Shown here piece by piece: positions 43,377 to 52,675 of a DNA stretch of 64,000 nucleotides. Each line of letters begins with the position of its first letter. The first letter of the stretch is position 1. The notes under the pieces were generated by a model, which made no database searches, was not told the origin of the DNA, and saw nothing but the letters and a program-made list of their open reading frames with translations. This stretch comes from Xanthocytophaga flava (GTDB lineage Bacteria; Bacteroidota; Bacteroidia; Cytophagales; 172606-1), in the NCBI GenBank assembly GCA_030068525.1, contig JASJOS010000003.1, positions 496,001-560,000 of the forward strand, written 5' to 3'. The translations under genes and the position numbers were made by a program.

Positions 43377-44048
43377 ATGAGATATACTCACTATAAACAT
43401 GTTTTCGCATTCTGCCTGCTTTTGTTTACACTTCACCTGGCAGCCCAACAACCTGTACTAAAAATCGCTAAGTTGAAATATAATGGAGGTGGTGACTGGT
43501 ATTCCAACAAAACATCCTTACCGAACCTGATTACTTTCTGCAATCAAAACCTGAAATTAAATCTGGCTTCTGAGGAAGAGGTGGTAGAAGTAGGTAGTGC
43601 AGAATTATTTTCTTATCCATTTGTCCATATGACAGGTCATGGCAATGTGGTATTTTCAGATGCAGAAGCTAAAAACCTTCGTAAATACCTTATTTCAGGT
43701 GGTTTTTTACATATTGACGACAACTATGGTCTGGATAAGTTTATACGATTGGAAATGAAAAAGGTATTTCCAGAACTTAACTTTGTTGAGATCCCGTTCA
43801 ATCATCCGGTTTACCATCAGCGTTTTGAGTTCTCTAAGGGACTGCCCAAAGTACATGAACATGATGGCAAGTCACCTCAGGGATTTGGAATTTTTTATCA
43901 GGGCCGCCTTGTCTGCTTTTATAGTTATGAATGTGATCTTGGAAATGGCTGGGAGGATCAATCTGTTTACAATGATCCGGAAGATAAACGCCAGCTGGCT
44001 TTACGTATGGGAGCCAATCTGATTAGCTTCGCTTTCACTACTTATTAA
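43377..44048 (+). CDS. DUF4159 domain exported protein
   Basis: A 223-residue protein with a signal peptide (HVFAFCLLLFTLHLAAQQP). The mature part is a DUF4159 domain: IAKLKYNGGGDWYSNKTSLP (about 29-48), FVHMTGHGNVVFSDAEAKNL (about 82-101), YLISGGFLHIDDNYGLDKF (about 104-122), PFNHPVYHQRF and GFGIFYQGRLVCFYSYECDL. DUF4159 resembles a glutamine-amidotransferase-like/ThuA fold without a known reaction; the conserved Gly-His-Gly and Asp-Asp motifs are present. It begins four bases after the rsmE stop, so it is co-transcribed with that rRNA methyltransferase, a recurring Bacteroidota neighbourhood whose logic is unknown. Confidence 0.87.
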   Translation: MRYTHYKHVFAFCLLLFTLHLAAQQPVLKIAKLKYNGGGDWYSNKTSLPNLITFCNQNLKLNLASEEEVVEVGSAELFSYPFVHMTGHGNVVFSDAEAKNLRKYLISGGFLHIDDNYGLDKFIRLEMKKVFPELNFVEIPFNHPVYHQRFEFSKGLPKVHEHDGKSPQGFGIFYQGRLVCFYSYECDLGNGWEDQSVYNDPEDKRQLALRMGANLISFAFTTY

Positions 44049-44139
44049 CTCTCTCACAAAACCTAAGACACTGTGTTAGAGAAAACGTAAATAGTAAAAT
44101 GACTTACATCCAATTCAAATGAAAGGATTATCAGAAGTC

Positions 44140-44285
44140 TGATGTTTTTGTGAGACGATCAGAACTCTGATAATAATAAAACATAACCAAAGTTTTGATA
44201 TTTCTTCTTGACAACTAGAATTCCGGTATTCTTTTTATGTGATCAAAACTCTGGTTAAAACATCTTCTGATCAGAAATCCATTTA
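44140..44285. repeat. Dispersed intergenic repeat, copy C (weak)
   Basis: This is a looser version of the repeat family: GATCAGAACTCTGAT, AGAATTCCGGTATTC, TGATCAAAACTCTGG and CTGATCAGAAATCC. It keeps the GATCAGAACTC-type words but not the TTCACCGCAAAA words. It fills most of the 310-base gap 44049-44358 between convergent genes. Confidence 0.4.
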
Positions 44286-44358
44286 CTTGTGTCTATCTGT
44301 ATCTCTAATTAATTTCCCTTTTCTTCAGGAGTAATCAGAGATTTTAATACCTTTCAAT

Positions 44359-45165
44359 CTATTGCTGTATTACCACTGTTTCCCCTAATAACCATTGCTT
44401 TACCAACTTTTCATTAGGAGTGATCTCTCCTAGCCTACAATCTTGGGGGTAATATAAAACAGGGCTATTCGATGCATGTTCAATGACTACCTTATAGTCG
44501 GGGAAATATCCACTGGAATGAATAAAATATACCTGTCCTTTCTGGTGTAACAGGAACCCAACATGATTGGAGAGGCCAAAAATGTACAATCCTTCTTTAA
44601 GGAGCGTTCTCACCGAATCCTGAAAGGCAGAGACACTTTCTGCATTAAAGAAAATCCCGATAGGTTGTTGATGCAAAGTCTTGATTTCGCTGTCTGGTGC
44701 TTGCTGTGCCATCTTGAATCGATTCATTTTTAGTCCGGCATGATTCAATACGGTAGCGACAAAATATCCACAGGCAATTTCACCTTTTCTGGGTGTTTCA
44801 GTATATCCCTCAAAACTCCACGGAGTACCATACCAGTGTGGGACTAACTGATTCACAATTGCGTTTGTCAGATAACGTCCGGCAGAGTCCAGCACTTTCT
44901 TTTTTTCGACTTGTGTATTTGTCTGTAAATAAAGCCGTTTTAACCGTGATTGAGCTGCTGATACCTCCTGTTTTTGTCTGGCATAGTCACCTTTGGGTGT
45001 AATAACTATTGTACTGGAATCTACCCGTGTGGCTACTACAACTTTCTTGGCCATAAGAGCAGCCTTTTGAAATTGATGATTCTGTAAGCGGGAGGCAACA
45101 ACAAATAAAGGAACAGCAATGGCAATAGTTGCCATAAATGATTTTTCAAGGGTTGAAAACCTCAT
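44359..45165 (-). CDS. Exported papain-like (NlpC/P60-type) cysteine amidase candidate
   Basis: A 268-residue protein with an N-terminal signal or anchor (MATIAIAVPLFVVASRL). Residues about 60-100 are helical and charged. Residues about 100-265 show the outline of an NlpC/P60-like fold: WYGTPWSFEGYTETPRKGEI, then IACGYFVATVLNHAGLKM with a candidate catalytic Cys near 132, and later LSNHVGFLLHQKGQVYFIHS with a candidate His near 204 and IHSSGYFPDY. The Cys-then-His order and spacing fit papain-fold peptidoglycan hydrolases or amidases. I do not recognise a named family, so the activity is inferred. It is transcribed alone. Confidence 0.6.
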   Translation of the reverse strand: MRFSTLEKSFMATIAIAVPLFVVASRLQNHQFQKAALMAKKVVVATRVDSSTIVITPKGDYARQKQEVSAAQSRLKRLYLQTNTQVEKKKVLDSAGRYLTNAIVNQLVPHWYGTPWSFEGYTETPRKGEIACGYFVATVLNHAGLKMNRFKMAQQAPDSEIKTLHQQPIGIFFNAESVSAFQDSVRTLLKEGLYIFGLSNHVGFLLHQKGQVYFIHSSGYFPDYKVVIEHASNSPVLYYPQDCRLGEITPNEKLVKQWLLGETVVIQQ

Positions 45166-45288
45166 AGTATAGATACAGAATAGTTTGGTAATAAAGATTT
45201 CTATTCTTTAACGGATCTTTTGTAGCTTTCTGTAAGCTTTCTATGAATTATTTTTTCAATGAATAAGTAACCACGCTGATTCTGATAT

Positions 45289-46056
45289 TTAGCTTTCCAT
45301 CCAGTCTTTAAACAATTGAGCCTTTTCTCTACTAACTAATACTTCCTGAGAGGCCTCGGGCTTTAGCTCCAGCTTTAATTTTCCATTAAAATAGGTATGA
45401 ATGCGGGTGATAGATGACAGTGACGCAATAAACTGTCTGTTGAGGCGAAAAAAATGTTGCGGATCTAGTAACTTGTCTAACTCTTCTAATGTATAGTCTA
45501 CTAAAAATTGCCGGCCGTCTTTGCGTATGAGACAAACCATCTCGTTAGCCGTCAAAAAATAGGCAATTTCTTCCTGAGCTATGGGAATCAATTGATCATG
45601 TTGTTTAACCAAAAAACGATTCTTATACTTTTTTCCGTAAGTGTGCAGATTATCCAGCAATGATTCTATTCGAAGTGCATAGTCAGAAGGAGAAAATACA
45701 TTTTGCATTTCTTTGAATTTTGCTAATGCATCTTCTAAATCCTGTTGCTTGATTGGCTTCAGTAAATAATCGATGCTTTTGACTTTAAAAGCCTTGATAG
45801 CATATTCATCATAGGAAGTAGTAAAAATGATAGGAGCCTTTACAGAGAACAATTCAAATATCTGAAAGCTAAGTCCGTCTGAAAGTTGAATATCTGAAAA
45901 TATCAGGTCTGGCAACGGATTTACAGAAAACCAATTTCCGGCAGCAGCAATACTATCCAGTATACCTATAATCTGAATATCAGCATCTACTTTGTGAATC
46001 ATTTTCTCGAGCCGTTCTGCAGCTGGGTATTCGTCTTCAATAATAAGGGTTTTCAT
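45289..46056 (-). CDS. LytTR family response regulator
   Basis: A 255-residue response regulator. The receiver domain (about 1-120) has the acidic pair EDEY near residues 7-10, the phospho-acceptor Asp55 in LIFSDIQLSDG, FTTSYDEYAIKAFKVKSIDY with the conserved Thr/Ser, and LLKPIKQQDLEDAL with the Lys. The LytTR DNA-binding domain (about 150-255) has FLVKQHDQLIPIAQEEIAYF, DYTLEELDKLLDPQHFFRLN and RQFIASLSSITRI. It is encoded with a four-base overlap directly after its histidine kinase, a standard LytS/LytR-type pair. Targets are unknown; the TonB receptor upstream on the same strand is one possibility. Confidence 0.93.
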   Translation of the reverse strand: MKTLIIEDEYPAAERLEKMIHKVDADIQIIGILDSIAAAGNWFSVNPLPDLIFSDIQLSDGLSFQIFELFSVKAPIIFTTSYDEYAIKAFKVKSIDYLLKPIKQQDLEDALAKFKEMQNVFSPSDYALRIESLLDNLHTYGKKYKNRFLVKQHDQLIPIAQEEIAYFLTANEMVCLIRKDGRQFLVDYTLEELDKLLDPQHFFRLNRQFIASLSSITRIHTYFNGKLKLELKPEASQEVLVSREKAQLFKDWMES

Positions 46057-47087
46057 ATGGCTTGTAACAAAGGAATCCGAACAGTAAAAAGATCTGGACT
46101 TTTGTGTATGTTAACTTGTTTGTCTGTAAGCAAGCTATAACGATTAATAATATTCTGTAATCCTACCTTAGTAGATTTTTCAAAAGTTATCTTTTCCTGA
46201 ACGTTATTTTCTATAGCCAGATAGTTACCATCTTCTTGTGATATCTTTATAGTAAGAGGCTTGTCTTTGGAAACTATATTGTGTTTGATAGCATTTTCTA
46301 CCAGCATTTGTATACTCAAAGGCGCCACCTGTTGTTGGTAAGCGTTGGAAGAAATTTTTTTCTCCACTTTCAGATTTTCCCGAAAACGAACTTTATTAAG
46401 ATAGATGTAGGCATCCAGGAAATTCATTTCCTCTTCCAACGTTACCGTATTTTTTTCCCGGCTTACCAAAACATATCTGTATACATCTGCGAGACGTTCC
46501 AGATATTCCTGAGCTGGTGCATTCTCATCATCAATCAGAGAGGCCAATGTATTCAAACTATTAAATAAGAAATGTGGGTCCAGCTGGTTTTTTAATGTCT
46601 CCAATTGTGACTGCACATTTTCCCGTGCCAATGCTTCTGTCTTTTTTACATTCGCTTTCCAGGACTCAAAAAAGAATACACTCTCATAAATCAGCAAACA
46701 CAGAAATGTAGGTATTAACCCAACTAAACAACTTCCCATAAATGAATCATAGGTACATGAAAGATCTGTAAAATACATAAGTATCACATCCAGTATGCCA
46801 GGCACGATAATACTGTACAGCAAACTATACAGCGCAAGCAAAAGCAGTCGTTTCCGGGTTTGTGAGTAATGTGGAAACTTATGTGTAAGTTTCTTCCAAA
46901 TCCATGCGTTCCCAACCCAATATAAAAACGTAAATGAACAAGCAGTAAGCCAACCTTGTAGAAAATCAATACTTAACCAAGAAACGCCTCTTGTATCATG
47001 TGAGAAAAAATGCATAACCAATCCAATCAATGGGATTCCTACCCATCGATACTTCATATCATCTATGATTACTTTCTCTGTTGCCAT
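46053..47087 (-). CDS. LytS-like sensor histidine kinase
   Basis: A 344-residue membrane kinase. Four hydrophobic segments lie at about 16-30, 45-62 (WLTACSFTFLYWVG), 80-105 (LLLLALYSLLYSIIVPGILD) and 118-140 (GSCLVGLIPTFLCLLIYESV). The His_kinase domain has QLETLKNQLDPHFLFNSLNT with phospho-acceptor His172, then EYLERLADVYRYVLVSREKN. The ATPase domain has IQMLVENAIKHNIVSKDKP (N box) and a GLQNIINRYSLL motif near the end. There is no recognisable periplasmic sensor domain, so the signal is probably sensed within the membrane. Its stop overlaps the start of the LytTR regulator by four bases, which pairs the two. Confidence 0.93.
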   Translation of the reverse strand: MATEKVIIDDMKYRWVGIPLIGLVMHFFSHDTRGVSWLSIDFLQGWLTACSFTFLYWVGNAWIWKKLTHKFPHYSQTRKRLLLLALYSLLYSIIVPGILDVILMYFTDLSCTYDSFMGSCLVGLIPTFLCLLIYESVFFFESWKANVKKTEALARENVQSQLETLKNQLDPHFLFNSLNTLASLIDDENAPAQEYLERLADVYRYVLVSREKNTVTLEEEMNFLDAYIYLNKVRFRENLKVEKKISSNAYQQQVAPLSIQMLVENAIKHNIVSKDKPLTIKISQEDGNYLAIENNVQEKITFEKSTKVGLQNIINRYSLLTDKQVNIHKSPDLFTVRIPLLQAI

Positions 47088-47168
47088 TTATTAGTTGATT
47101 ACTTCAGATTAGATCAATTGTTCTGTAAATTACAAAAACTACCTGATTTCTGGATACATGGATTGTAT

Positions 47169-47499
47169 CTAAGCCAGAGCATATTCTCCCTTCATTCTGA
47201 GCCCAAACTCTTCAGCCGTTATTTCTGGGTTACCTAAATCCTTCCAGGGTTCTTGTGCATAAAAGTTTTCGGGGCTATTCTCGAAGTAATCAAATAACGG
47301 CCCCAAATACTTCAAATGTCTACAACATCTGTCAGTTCTACCTGAATAATTTTTACATCAGGAGGCAGAACCATCTGTGCTTTGGCAGGGTTGTGCACAA
47401 CGATTCTTGCATGAAAACCCTTATTTATTAACTCCGTAACCACCAGAATAGCAAATGCCCATTAGCCCCGATTGCAGCAATTGTTTTGATAGTGTTCAT
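47169..47499 (-). pseudogene. Remnant of an NmrA-like NAD(P)-binding protein gene
   Basis: Reading leftward from the ATG at 47497-47499 gives MNTIKTIAAIGANG, the start of an NmrA/atypical SDR (GxxGxxG-type) protein. It is interrupted at once, but a shifted frame continues as AFAILVVTELINKGFHARIV and HNPAKAQMVLPPDVK, then VELTDVVDI and a stop. A third frame gives a plausible C-terminus, YLGPLFDYFENSPENFYAQE then LGNPEITAEEFGLRMKGEYA, ending at TAG (47169-47171). About 180 residues of the middle of a normal protein are missing. This is therefore a decayed gene with frameshifts and an internal deletion. It lies between the TonB receptor and the histidine kinase on the same strand. Confidence 0.75.
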
Positions 47500-47510
47500 A
47501 GTATAACTAA

Positions 47511-49883
47511 TTAAAATGTCAACTTATAGTATGGAATAGGAAGGAAGCCTTGCTGATAGGCTGTTCCAATACGATTAGTTCGGGGATTATAAGCCTGCTG
47601 GAATATATTCTGATTATTGGTTATATTCTGTAGGTCTATTGCCAGTTCGTGTGTAGAATGCTTGCGGTTCATTTTATAACCGATTTTTAGGTCTGTCCGA
47701 AAATAGGCACTTTGTTGTTTGGTATAAGCTTGACTGTCATCAAATATAGTAGTATTCATTTCTGCCGAACGAGCCATATCTATTATCTGAATATATCTTC
47801 CGCCAGTAGTAGTCAGTTTCCAGTTTATGGATAGCACATTATCTTTCTTCCCAATATGGAATTCTTTACCTGCCAGCAAATTGACCACATATTTGCTATT
47901 GAAAGGAGAGTTACGTTCAATACCATCACTTCCTTTGTATTTGGAATCAAAGAATGATCCTGTAACCAAAAAGTAATAATTCTTAGAGAAGTACTTCTCC
48001 AACGTAACTTCTAAGCCATAATTCCGGCCAGTTCCTTTATTAACCAGACTATCTACACTAATTGGGTTAAAGTTTGCGCCTTCTGTCAAGATTGAATAAT
48101 AACTCGGTCTCTGCTCTACAGGTACATCATATAATGACTGGTAATAAGCTTCTATTTTCAGATGCAGATTTTGTGTCAGGTTTCGTTCATAGCCAAGTAC
48201 AAAATGGTGGCTTCGGGTAAAATCCAGGTTCTTATTTGTTTGGGTATACGAACCATCAGTCTGCTTTGTCTGATAGAAATACACTAAAATAGGCTGCAGA
48301 TTACTATGTAAACCATACGCGATATTTAAAGAACTACCAGGAGTCAAGGCATAATTAAAGCCGATACGGGGCTCAACTGCCATCTTGTTATTCAGTTGAT
48401 AATGAAGCACACTAGCACCTGTATTCATACTTAGCTTTTCATTAAAGCGATGCTTCCACTGTGCATACCCCTGGAATAACAACGTATTACCTTTATTACC
48501 AATCAACTGTTTTGTTTCAGGATACAATTCTTTATTCTGAAGATTAAATTGACTTAGATCTGCAATAATCCCTTCAGAAATTTTATCTCGTGCACTAAGC
48601 TTATGACTTAGGTATGCATTGGCTGATAATTTTTCATTTGTAAAGCTAGCTGTATTGGTATGGATTTCCTGTAGTATATCTTTTGAATTCTCACCATTAT
48701 AAATTACAGTGTCTCCTTCGTAGTTTTGAGTAGTTCGTGAACCAGATACGGTCAGCTTACCATAGGTACGGTCAGAGAAACGATGTTCATACGAGATGGC
48801 ACCTATTCCTGTTGAGAACTTTACTCGCGTATTCTCATTTTCATCTCCGTAAGCATCCCCTTCTGTATCCACATCTTTACCCCAAAAGTTTATATGACTC
48901 TTCCCTCCAATTGTCCAGGCTGTCAGTGTACCTCGTTTTCCAACAGGAATATCGGTCTTGAATGTAAAATCCTGATAGTACGGAGTACCTGCTATCTCAA
49001 ACCCTAAACTGGACATCAGAGCAACTGCTGAATACCGATAGTTAATCAGATAAGAAGCTTTTGACTTTTTCGAATAGGGTCCCTCAGCACCAACTTCCAA
49101 ACCATTAAATCCTGATTGCAGCAAAAACTCGTTTTTTTCATCATTGCCTTTTCTTAGCCTTAGGTCAAACACTGAACCTAATGCATTAGCGTACTCAGCA
49201 GGAAAAGCCCCCGACATGAAATCAGATTTAGCCAGAAGGTTAGCATTTAACATAGAGACAGGACCACCTGTTGTACCTAAGGAACTAAAGTGATTGGGAT
49301 TAGGAATATTTACGCCATCCAATCGCCAGAGCACAGAGGAAGGAGAATTCCCCCTTACAATAATGTCATTACGAGCGTCATTGGCACCACTTACGCCTGC
49401 AAAATTGGCTGCCATACGGGAAGGATCGCCTAAACTACCTGCATATTTCAGTGTTTCGGAAGGATTGAAAGGTCGAGAGCTGAGAGTGACCATCTCGTTA
49501 TTTGTCACTCTGTTATCTTCACTTCGCTTATACGTCACTGTAACTTCATTCAATGTGTGAAGACTCTCAGTCATGCTTAGATCCAGAATGGTTTCCTTTC
49601 CTGCATTGACAATCACATCAGCCAGAAACAAATCTTCGTATCCTACAAATGTTATCTTCACACTAGCTCGTCCAACTTTAACATTTGAAAGGCGGAAGCT
49701 ACCATCTGCATCCGAACTGGTACCAATTGGAGGATTAGTGCCTAGTACCATAATAGCAGCTCCTACTATAGGCATTTTTGAAGCCGCATCTGTAATTTTT
49801 CCCCGAATAGTCTGGGTAGATTGTTGGGCAAGAAGATTGCCTGTAAACAATAAGATGAGTAGAGTAAAAAAATTGCCTTTCAT
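47511..49883 (-). CDS. TonB-dependent receptor with CarboxypepD-like N-terminal domain
   Basis: A 790-residue outer-membrane receptor. The signal peptide is MKGNFFTLLILLFTGNLLAQ. Residues about 25-110 are a carboxypeptidase-regulatory-like domain (IRGKITDAASKMPIVGAAI, GSFRLSNVKVGRASVKITFV). The plug follows (about 115-220: RPFNPSETLKYAGSLGDPSR, NDIIVRGNSPSSVLWRLDGV). A 22-strand-type barrel continues to IPYYKLTF at the C-terminus. The ATG at 49883 starts the signal peptide; an ATG 36 bases upstream (49919) would put 12 residues before it. There is no SusD partner, so it is not a standard polysaccharide utilisation pair. It shares orientation with the LytTR two-component genes, separated by a pseudogene. 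The ligand is unknown. Confidence 0.92.
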   Translation of the reverse strand: MKGNFFTLLILLFTGNLLAQQSTQTIRGKITDAASKMPIVGAAIMVLGTNPPIGTSSDADGSFRLSNVKVGRASVKITFVGYEDLFLADVIVNAGKETILDLSMTESLHTLNEVTVTYKRSEDNRVTNNEMVTLSSRPFNPSETLKYAGSLGDPSRMAANFAGVSGANDARNDIIVRGNSPSSVLWRLDGVNIPNPNHFSSLGTTGGPVSMLNANLLAKSDFMSGAFPAEYANALGSVFDLRLRKGNDEKNEFLLQSGFNGLEVGAEGPYSKKSKASYLINYRYSAVALMSSLGFEIAGTPYYQDFTFKTDIPVGKRGTLTAWTIGGKSHINFWGKDVDTEGDAYGDENENTRVKFSTGIGAISYEHRFSDRTYGKLTVSGSRTTQNYEGDTVIYNGENSKDILQEIHTNTASFTNEKLSANAYLSHKLSARDKISEGIIADLSQFNLQNKELYPETKQLIGNKGNTLLFQGYAQWKHRFNEKLSMNTGASVLHYQLNNKMAVEPRIGFNYALTPGSSLNIAYGLHSNLQPILVYFYQTKQTDGSYTQTNKNLDFTRSHHFVLGYERNLTQNLHLKIEAYYQSLYDVPVEQRPSYYSILTEGANFNPISVDSLVNKGTGRNYGLEVTLEKYFSKNYYFLVTGSFFDSKYKGSDGIERNSPFNSKYVVNLLAGKEFHIGKKDNVLSINWKLTTTGGRYIQIIDMARSAEMNTTIFDDSQAYTKQQSAYFRTDLKIGYKMNRKHSTHELAIDLQNITNNQNIFQQAYNPRTNRIGTAYQQGFLPIPYYKLTF

Positions 49884-50036
49884 AGTTCTCAAATGGGTTT
49901 GTATAAATATCTGATTCAAAGATCATTGATAAACCTTTTGAGTAAAATCCGAATACAGGTGAGGCGTAAATGCAGGAGGCTGAACCGTAAAACAAGGACG
50001 GGGAAATCAAAAACATGAGTCACTCCAATTTAAGTC

Positions 50037-50300
50037 TTGAGCATAGTTCGCTGCAAAAACTTTTTTCGAAAAGATAAGGCAATCTGTTTAAGTAATGAAG
50101 AGATTACATACAACTCCAATCACTTTTTATTTTGACCGGAGCTCCGGTCATTTTTATGTTTACGCATAACTCACGGCAAAACATTTTTTGATCAGAACTC
50201 CGATCACTTTTTCATCTTGCGCATAGTTCACCACACAAACAAAATCCAATCGGAATTCACTACAAACTGCTGATTGAATAGAGCTATGCACAAGATGAAA
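50037..50300. repeat. Dispersed intergenic repeat, copy D
   Basis: This is the longest copy. GAGCATAGTTCGCTGCAAAA is followed by ATGAAGAGATTACAT, CAACTCCAATCACTTTTTAT, TTGACCGGAGCTCCGGTCA, ACGCATAACTCACGGCAAAA, TTGATCAGAACTCCGATCA, TTGCGCATAGTTCACCACA and the tail GCTATGCACAAGATG. Several words match 4248-4425 closely and in order. The centre CCGGAGCTCCGG is a perfect 12-base palindrome. It fills the gap between the TonB receptor start and the symporter terminator. Confidence 0.7.
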
Positions 50301-50307
50301 AATCAAA

Positions 50308-50333
50308 AAGCCGTAAGGAAATCCCTACGGCTT
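50308..50333 (-). terminator. Terminator for the SGLT-type symporter gene
   Basis: On the minus strand the stem AAGCCGTAGGG pairs with CCTTACGGCTT around ATTT and is followed by TTTGATTTTT. It lies 25 bases beyond the symporter stop. Confidence 0.82.
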
Positions 50334-50357
50334 CATAAAATCCCGATATATAGTATA

Positions 50358-52031
50358 TTACCAATACCGGCTATACAATACTATTAAGATAAGAACAACT
50401 GTTGCGGCTCCAATGGCAAAGCTTCCGGATACTCGGAACATCTTAGGATCAATTTGAAGACCTTTGGGATTGTTTTTGCTTTTAGGGTCTGATAATGAGA
50501 GAATAATCATACCCAATACACAGATTAAGAATACAAAACCCATACGATCCAGGAATGGAATTTCATACAGACCAGATTCCGGATTTACTACAGCAAATCC
50601 CATCGGACTCAGGAAAGACAAATCCATCCAACCTGGCAAAAACTTGAAAATGATAGATAAAATAAAACCTCCTACAATCGCAAACAAAGCCGCTGCAGAT
50701 GTAGTACGCTTCCAGAAAAATCCAAGAAGGAAGGTAGCAAAAATCCCTGGCGAGAAAAAGCCTGTATATTCCTGAATAAACTTAAAACCACCTTTTTCTA
50801 TACCTAGGAAATCAGAAATAGCAATAGCGATTACCATTGCTACCACTACAACCAGACGCCCGGTTGACACTAATGTTTTCTCATCAGCCTCTTTGTTGAT
50901 ATATTTTTTATAAATATCCAATGTAAAGATTGTAGAAATAGAGTTTGCTTTACCTGCCAGTGATGCCACAATAGCAGCAGTCAGCGCGGCGAATGACAAT
51001 CCCTTTAATCCGGTAGGTAATAAGTTCAATAATACAGGATAGGCACGGTCGGCACGAACTGCACCATCTACAGTCATTTCCTGATGGAATTCGCCATTTT
51101 GATACAATACATAAGCAGCAATTCCAGGTAATACAACAATAATAGGCATCATCAGCTTCAGAAATGCGGCAAATAAAATTCCATTTCTTGCAGTAGGCAA
51201 GTCAGCCCCCAAAGCCCGCTGTGTGATATACTGATTACATCCCCAGTAATTCAGGTTTACAATCCACATACCACCAATCATAATGGTCAATCCCGGAAGG
51301 TCCAGATAATTAGGGTTATCCTTCTTGAAAACCATATGGAAGTGATCATCTGCTTGCTGCATCATAGAAGTAAGCCCATTGATTACCCCAGTTGTATTGA
51401 ATTTATCTGATACCAGGTTCAAGGCCAGGTAAGTAGTAGCTAGTCCGCCTAGTATCAGGAAGAATACCTGGATTACGTCTGTAAATCCAATTACCTTCAT
51501 CCCACCCAATGTAATGATTACAGCAAAGACAGCCAGTGCAATCATACAAAACCAGAAATTGATTCCAGAGATAGTATTGATGGCTAAGGCTCCCATATAT
51601 AAAATGGAAGTAAGGTTAACAATGATATATAACAGCAACCAGAAGATTGCCATAGTTGTACTCACTGTCTCATTGTATCGCTGACGCAAAAACTGAGGCA
51701 TCGTGAATATCTTATTCTTTAAATAGATAGGCATAAAGAACGTTGCAACCACCACCAGTGTCGCTGCAGCCATCCATTCGTAAGTTGAAATACCAAGCCC
51801 CATACGAAAGCCGTCTCCAGACATACCAATAAATTGTTCAGCAGAAATATTGGATGCAATCAATGAGGCACCGATCGCCCACCAGGTAAGAGAACCTTCA
51901 GCCAGAAAAAAATCAGTGGAGCTGGCCTCTGTGCTTTTTTTGCGTTGATAAATCCAGTAGCCATATCCAGCTACAACGAAGAAATAAATTAGAAAGACAA
52001 TGTAATCTAACGTAGTGAGTTGTTGTGGCAT
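50358..52031 (-). CDS. Sodium:sugar symporter (SSS/SGLT family)
   Basis: A 557-residue sodium/solute symporter with about 14 membrane helices. The family signature TDFFLAEGSLTWWAIGASLI is at about 38-57. SAEQFIGMSGDGFRMGL follows, then MPQFLRQRYN and LGGMKVIGFTDVIQVFFLIL, and WIVNLNYWGCNQYITQRALG. The helix 8 block GLSFAALTAAIVASLAGKAN holds the conserved Ser/Thr of the sodium site. It resembles the SGLT subgroup that moves glucose, galactose or related sugars with Na+. The substrate is not fixed by sequence. It is transcribed alone and ends at a clear terminator. Confidence 0.9.
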   Translation of the reverse strand: MPQQLTTLDYIVFLIYFFVVAGYGYWIYQRKKSTEASSTDFFLAEGSLTWWAIGASLIASNISAEQFIGMSGDGFRMGLGISTYEWMAAATLVVVATFFMPIYLKNKIFTMPQFLRQRYNETVSTTMAIFWLLLYIIVNLTSILYMGALAINTISGINFWFCMIALAVFAVIITLGGMKVIGFTDVIQVFFLILGGLATTYLALNLVSDKFNTTGVINGLTSMMQQADDHFHMVFKKDNPNYLDLPGLTIMIGGMWIVNLNYWGCNQYITQRALGADLPTARNGILFAAFLKLMMPIIVVLPGIAAYVLYQNGEFHQEMTVDGAVRADRAYPVLLNLLPTGLKGLSFAALTAAIVASLAGKANSISTIFTLDIYKKYINKEADEKTLVSTGRLVVVVAMVIAIAISDFLGIEKGGFKFIQEYTGFFSPGIFATFLLGFFWKRTTSAAALFAIVGGFILSIIFKFLPGWMDLSFLSPMGFAVVNPESGLYEIPFLDRMGFVFLICVLGMIILSLSDPKSKNNPKGLQIDPKMFRVSGSFAIGAATVVLILIVLYSRYW

Positions 52032-52210
52032 TGGTGTTAAAAGAGAATTAAGTGTTAAGTATACAATTATAAATTTTCAGGCACGAAAGATAAACATTTG
52101 AAGTTAAATAAATCCAATAAATACTGTAAATTGTAGAAAAAATCGACAAATAAAATCTCTTACCTGATAAAGCATATTTATTTTGGTTTTGCAGAAAGCT
52201 ATTTATTACA

Positions 52211-52594
52211 ATGACAGTATTGGATTATATATATGAGCAGCCCAAAGAACTACAGCCTATATTACTGACATTAAGGCATTTAATACTCGATTCTTCTCCC
52301 CAAGTACAAGAACATTTTGATGGAGTACCTTTTTATACCTATCATAGATTATTTTGCTACTTGAATATTACCAAAACTCATGTTACCTTAGGAATGTGTC
52401 AGGGAAGAAATCTTTCTAATGAACAAGGCATACTCACCGGAAATGGAAAACAAGTCAAACATATTGTTGTGAAATCCCTGCAAACTATACCAACAACGGG
52501 TATCCGGGAAATTTTACAGGAAGCCCTATTAGTTAATGAATTACACGAAGAGACTAAAAAGAGAAAAAAGCGACAGAAGCATTCCCAAAACTAA
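52211..52594 (+). CDS. DUF1801-like protein
   Basis: A 127-residue soluble protein with the DUF1801/YdhG pattern: LDYIYEQPKELQPILLTLRH at the N-terminus, then VQEHFDGVPFYTYHRLFCYL, VTLGMCQGRNL, and KHIVVKSLQTIPTTGIREIL. The tail is Lys/Arg-rich (KKRKKRQKHSQN). DUF1801 proteins form a small alpha/beta fold; the family includes stress-linked and frataxin-like proteins but has no firmly assigned reaction. The basic tail could bind nucleic acid, but that is speculative. It is followed 81 bases later by another small gene on the same strand. Confidence 0.82.
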   Translation: MTVLDYIYEQPKELQPILLTLRHLILDSSPQVQEHFDGVPFYTYHRLFCYLNITKTHVTLGMCQGRNLSNEQGILTGNGKQVKHIVVKSLQTIPTTGIREILQEALLVNELHEETKKRKKRQKHSQN

Positions 52595-52675
52595 GCAGAC
52601 AGTAGAGTTCTATACTACTATCCGGATGACTACTCTTTGAGAGATACTTTGTAAATTGCAGCCGATATAAAGGTT

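Noticed and set aside
4248..50300. Intergenic repeats as a CRISPR array
   Set aside because: Units vary in length, are not regularly spaced within a copy, copies are far apart, and no cas gene is present.
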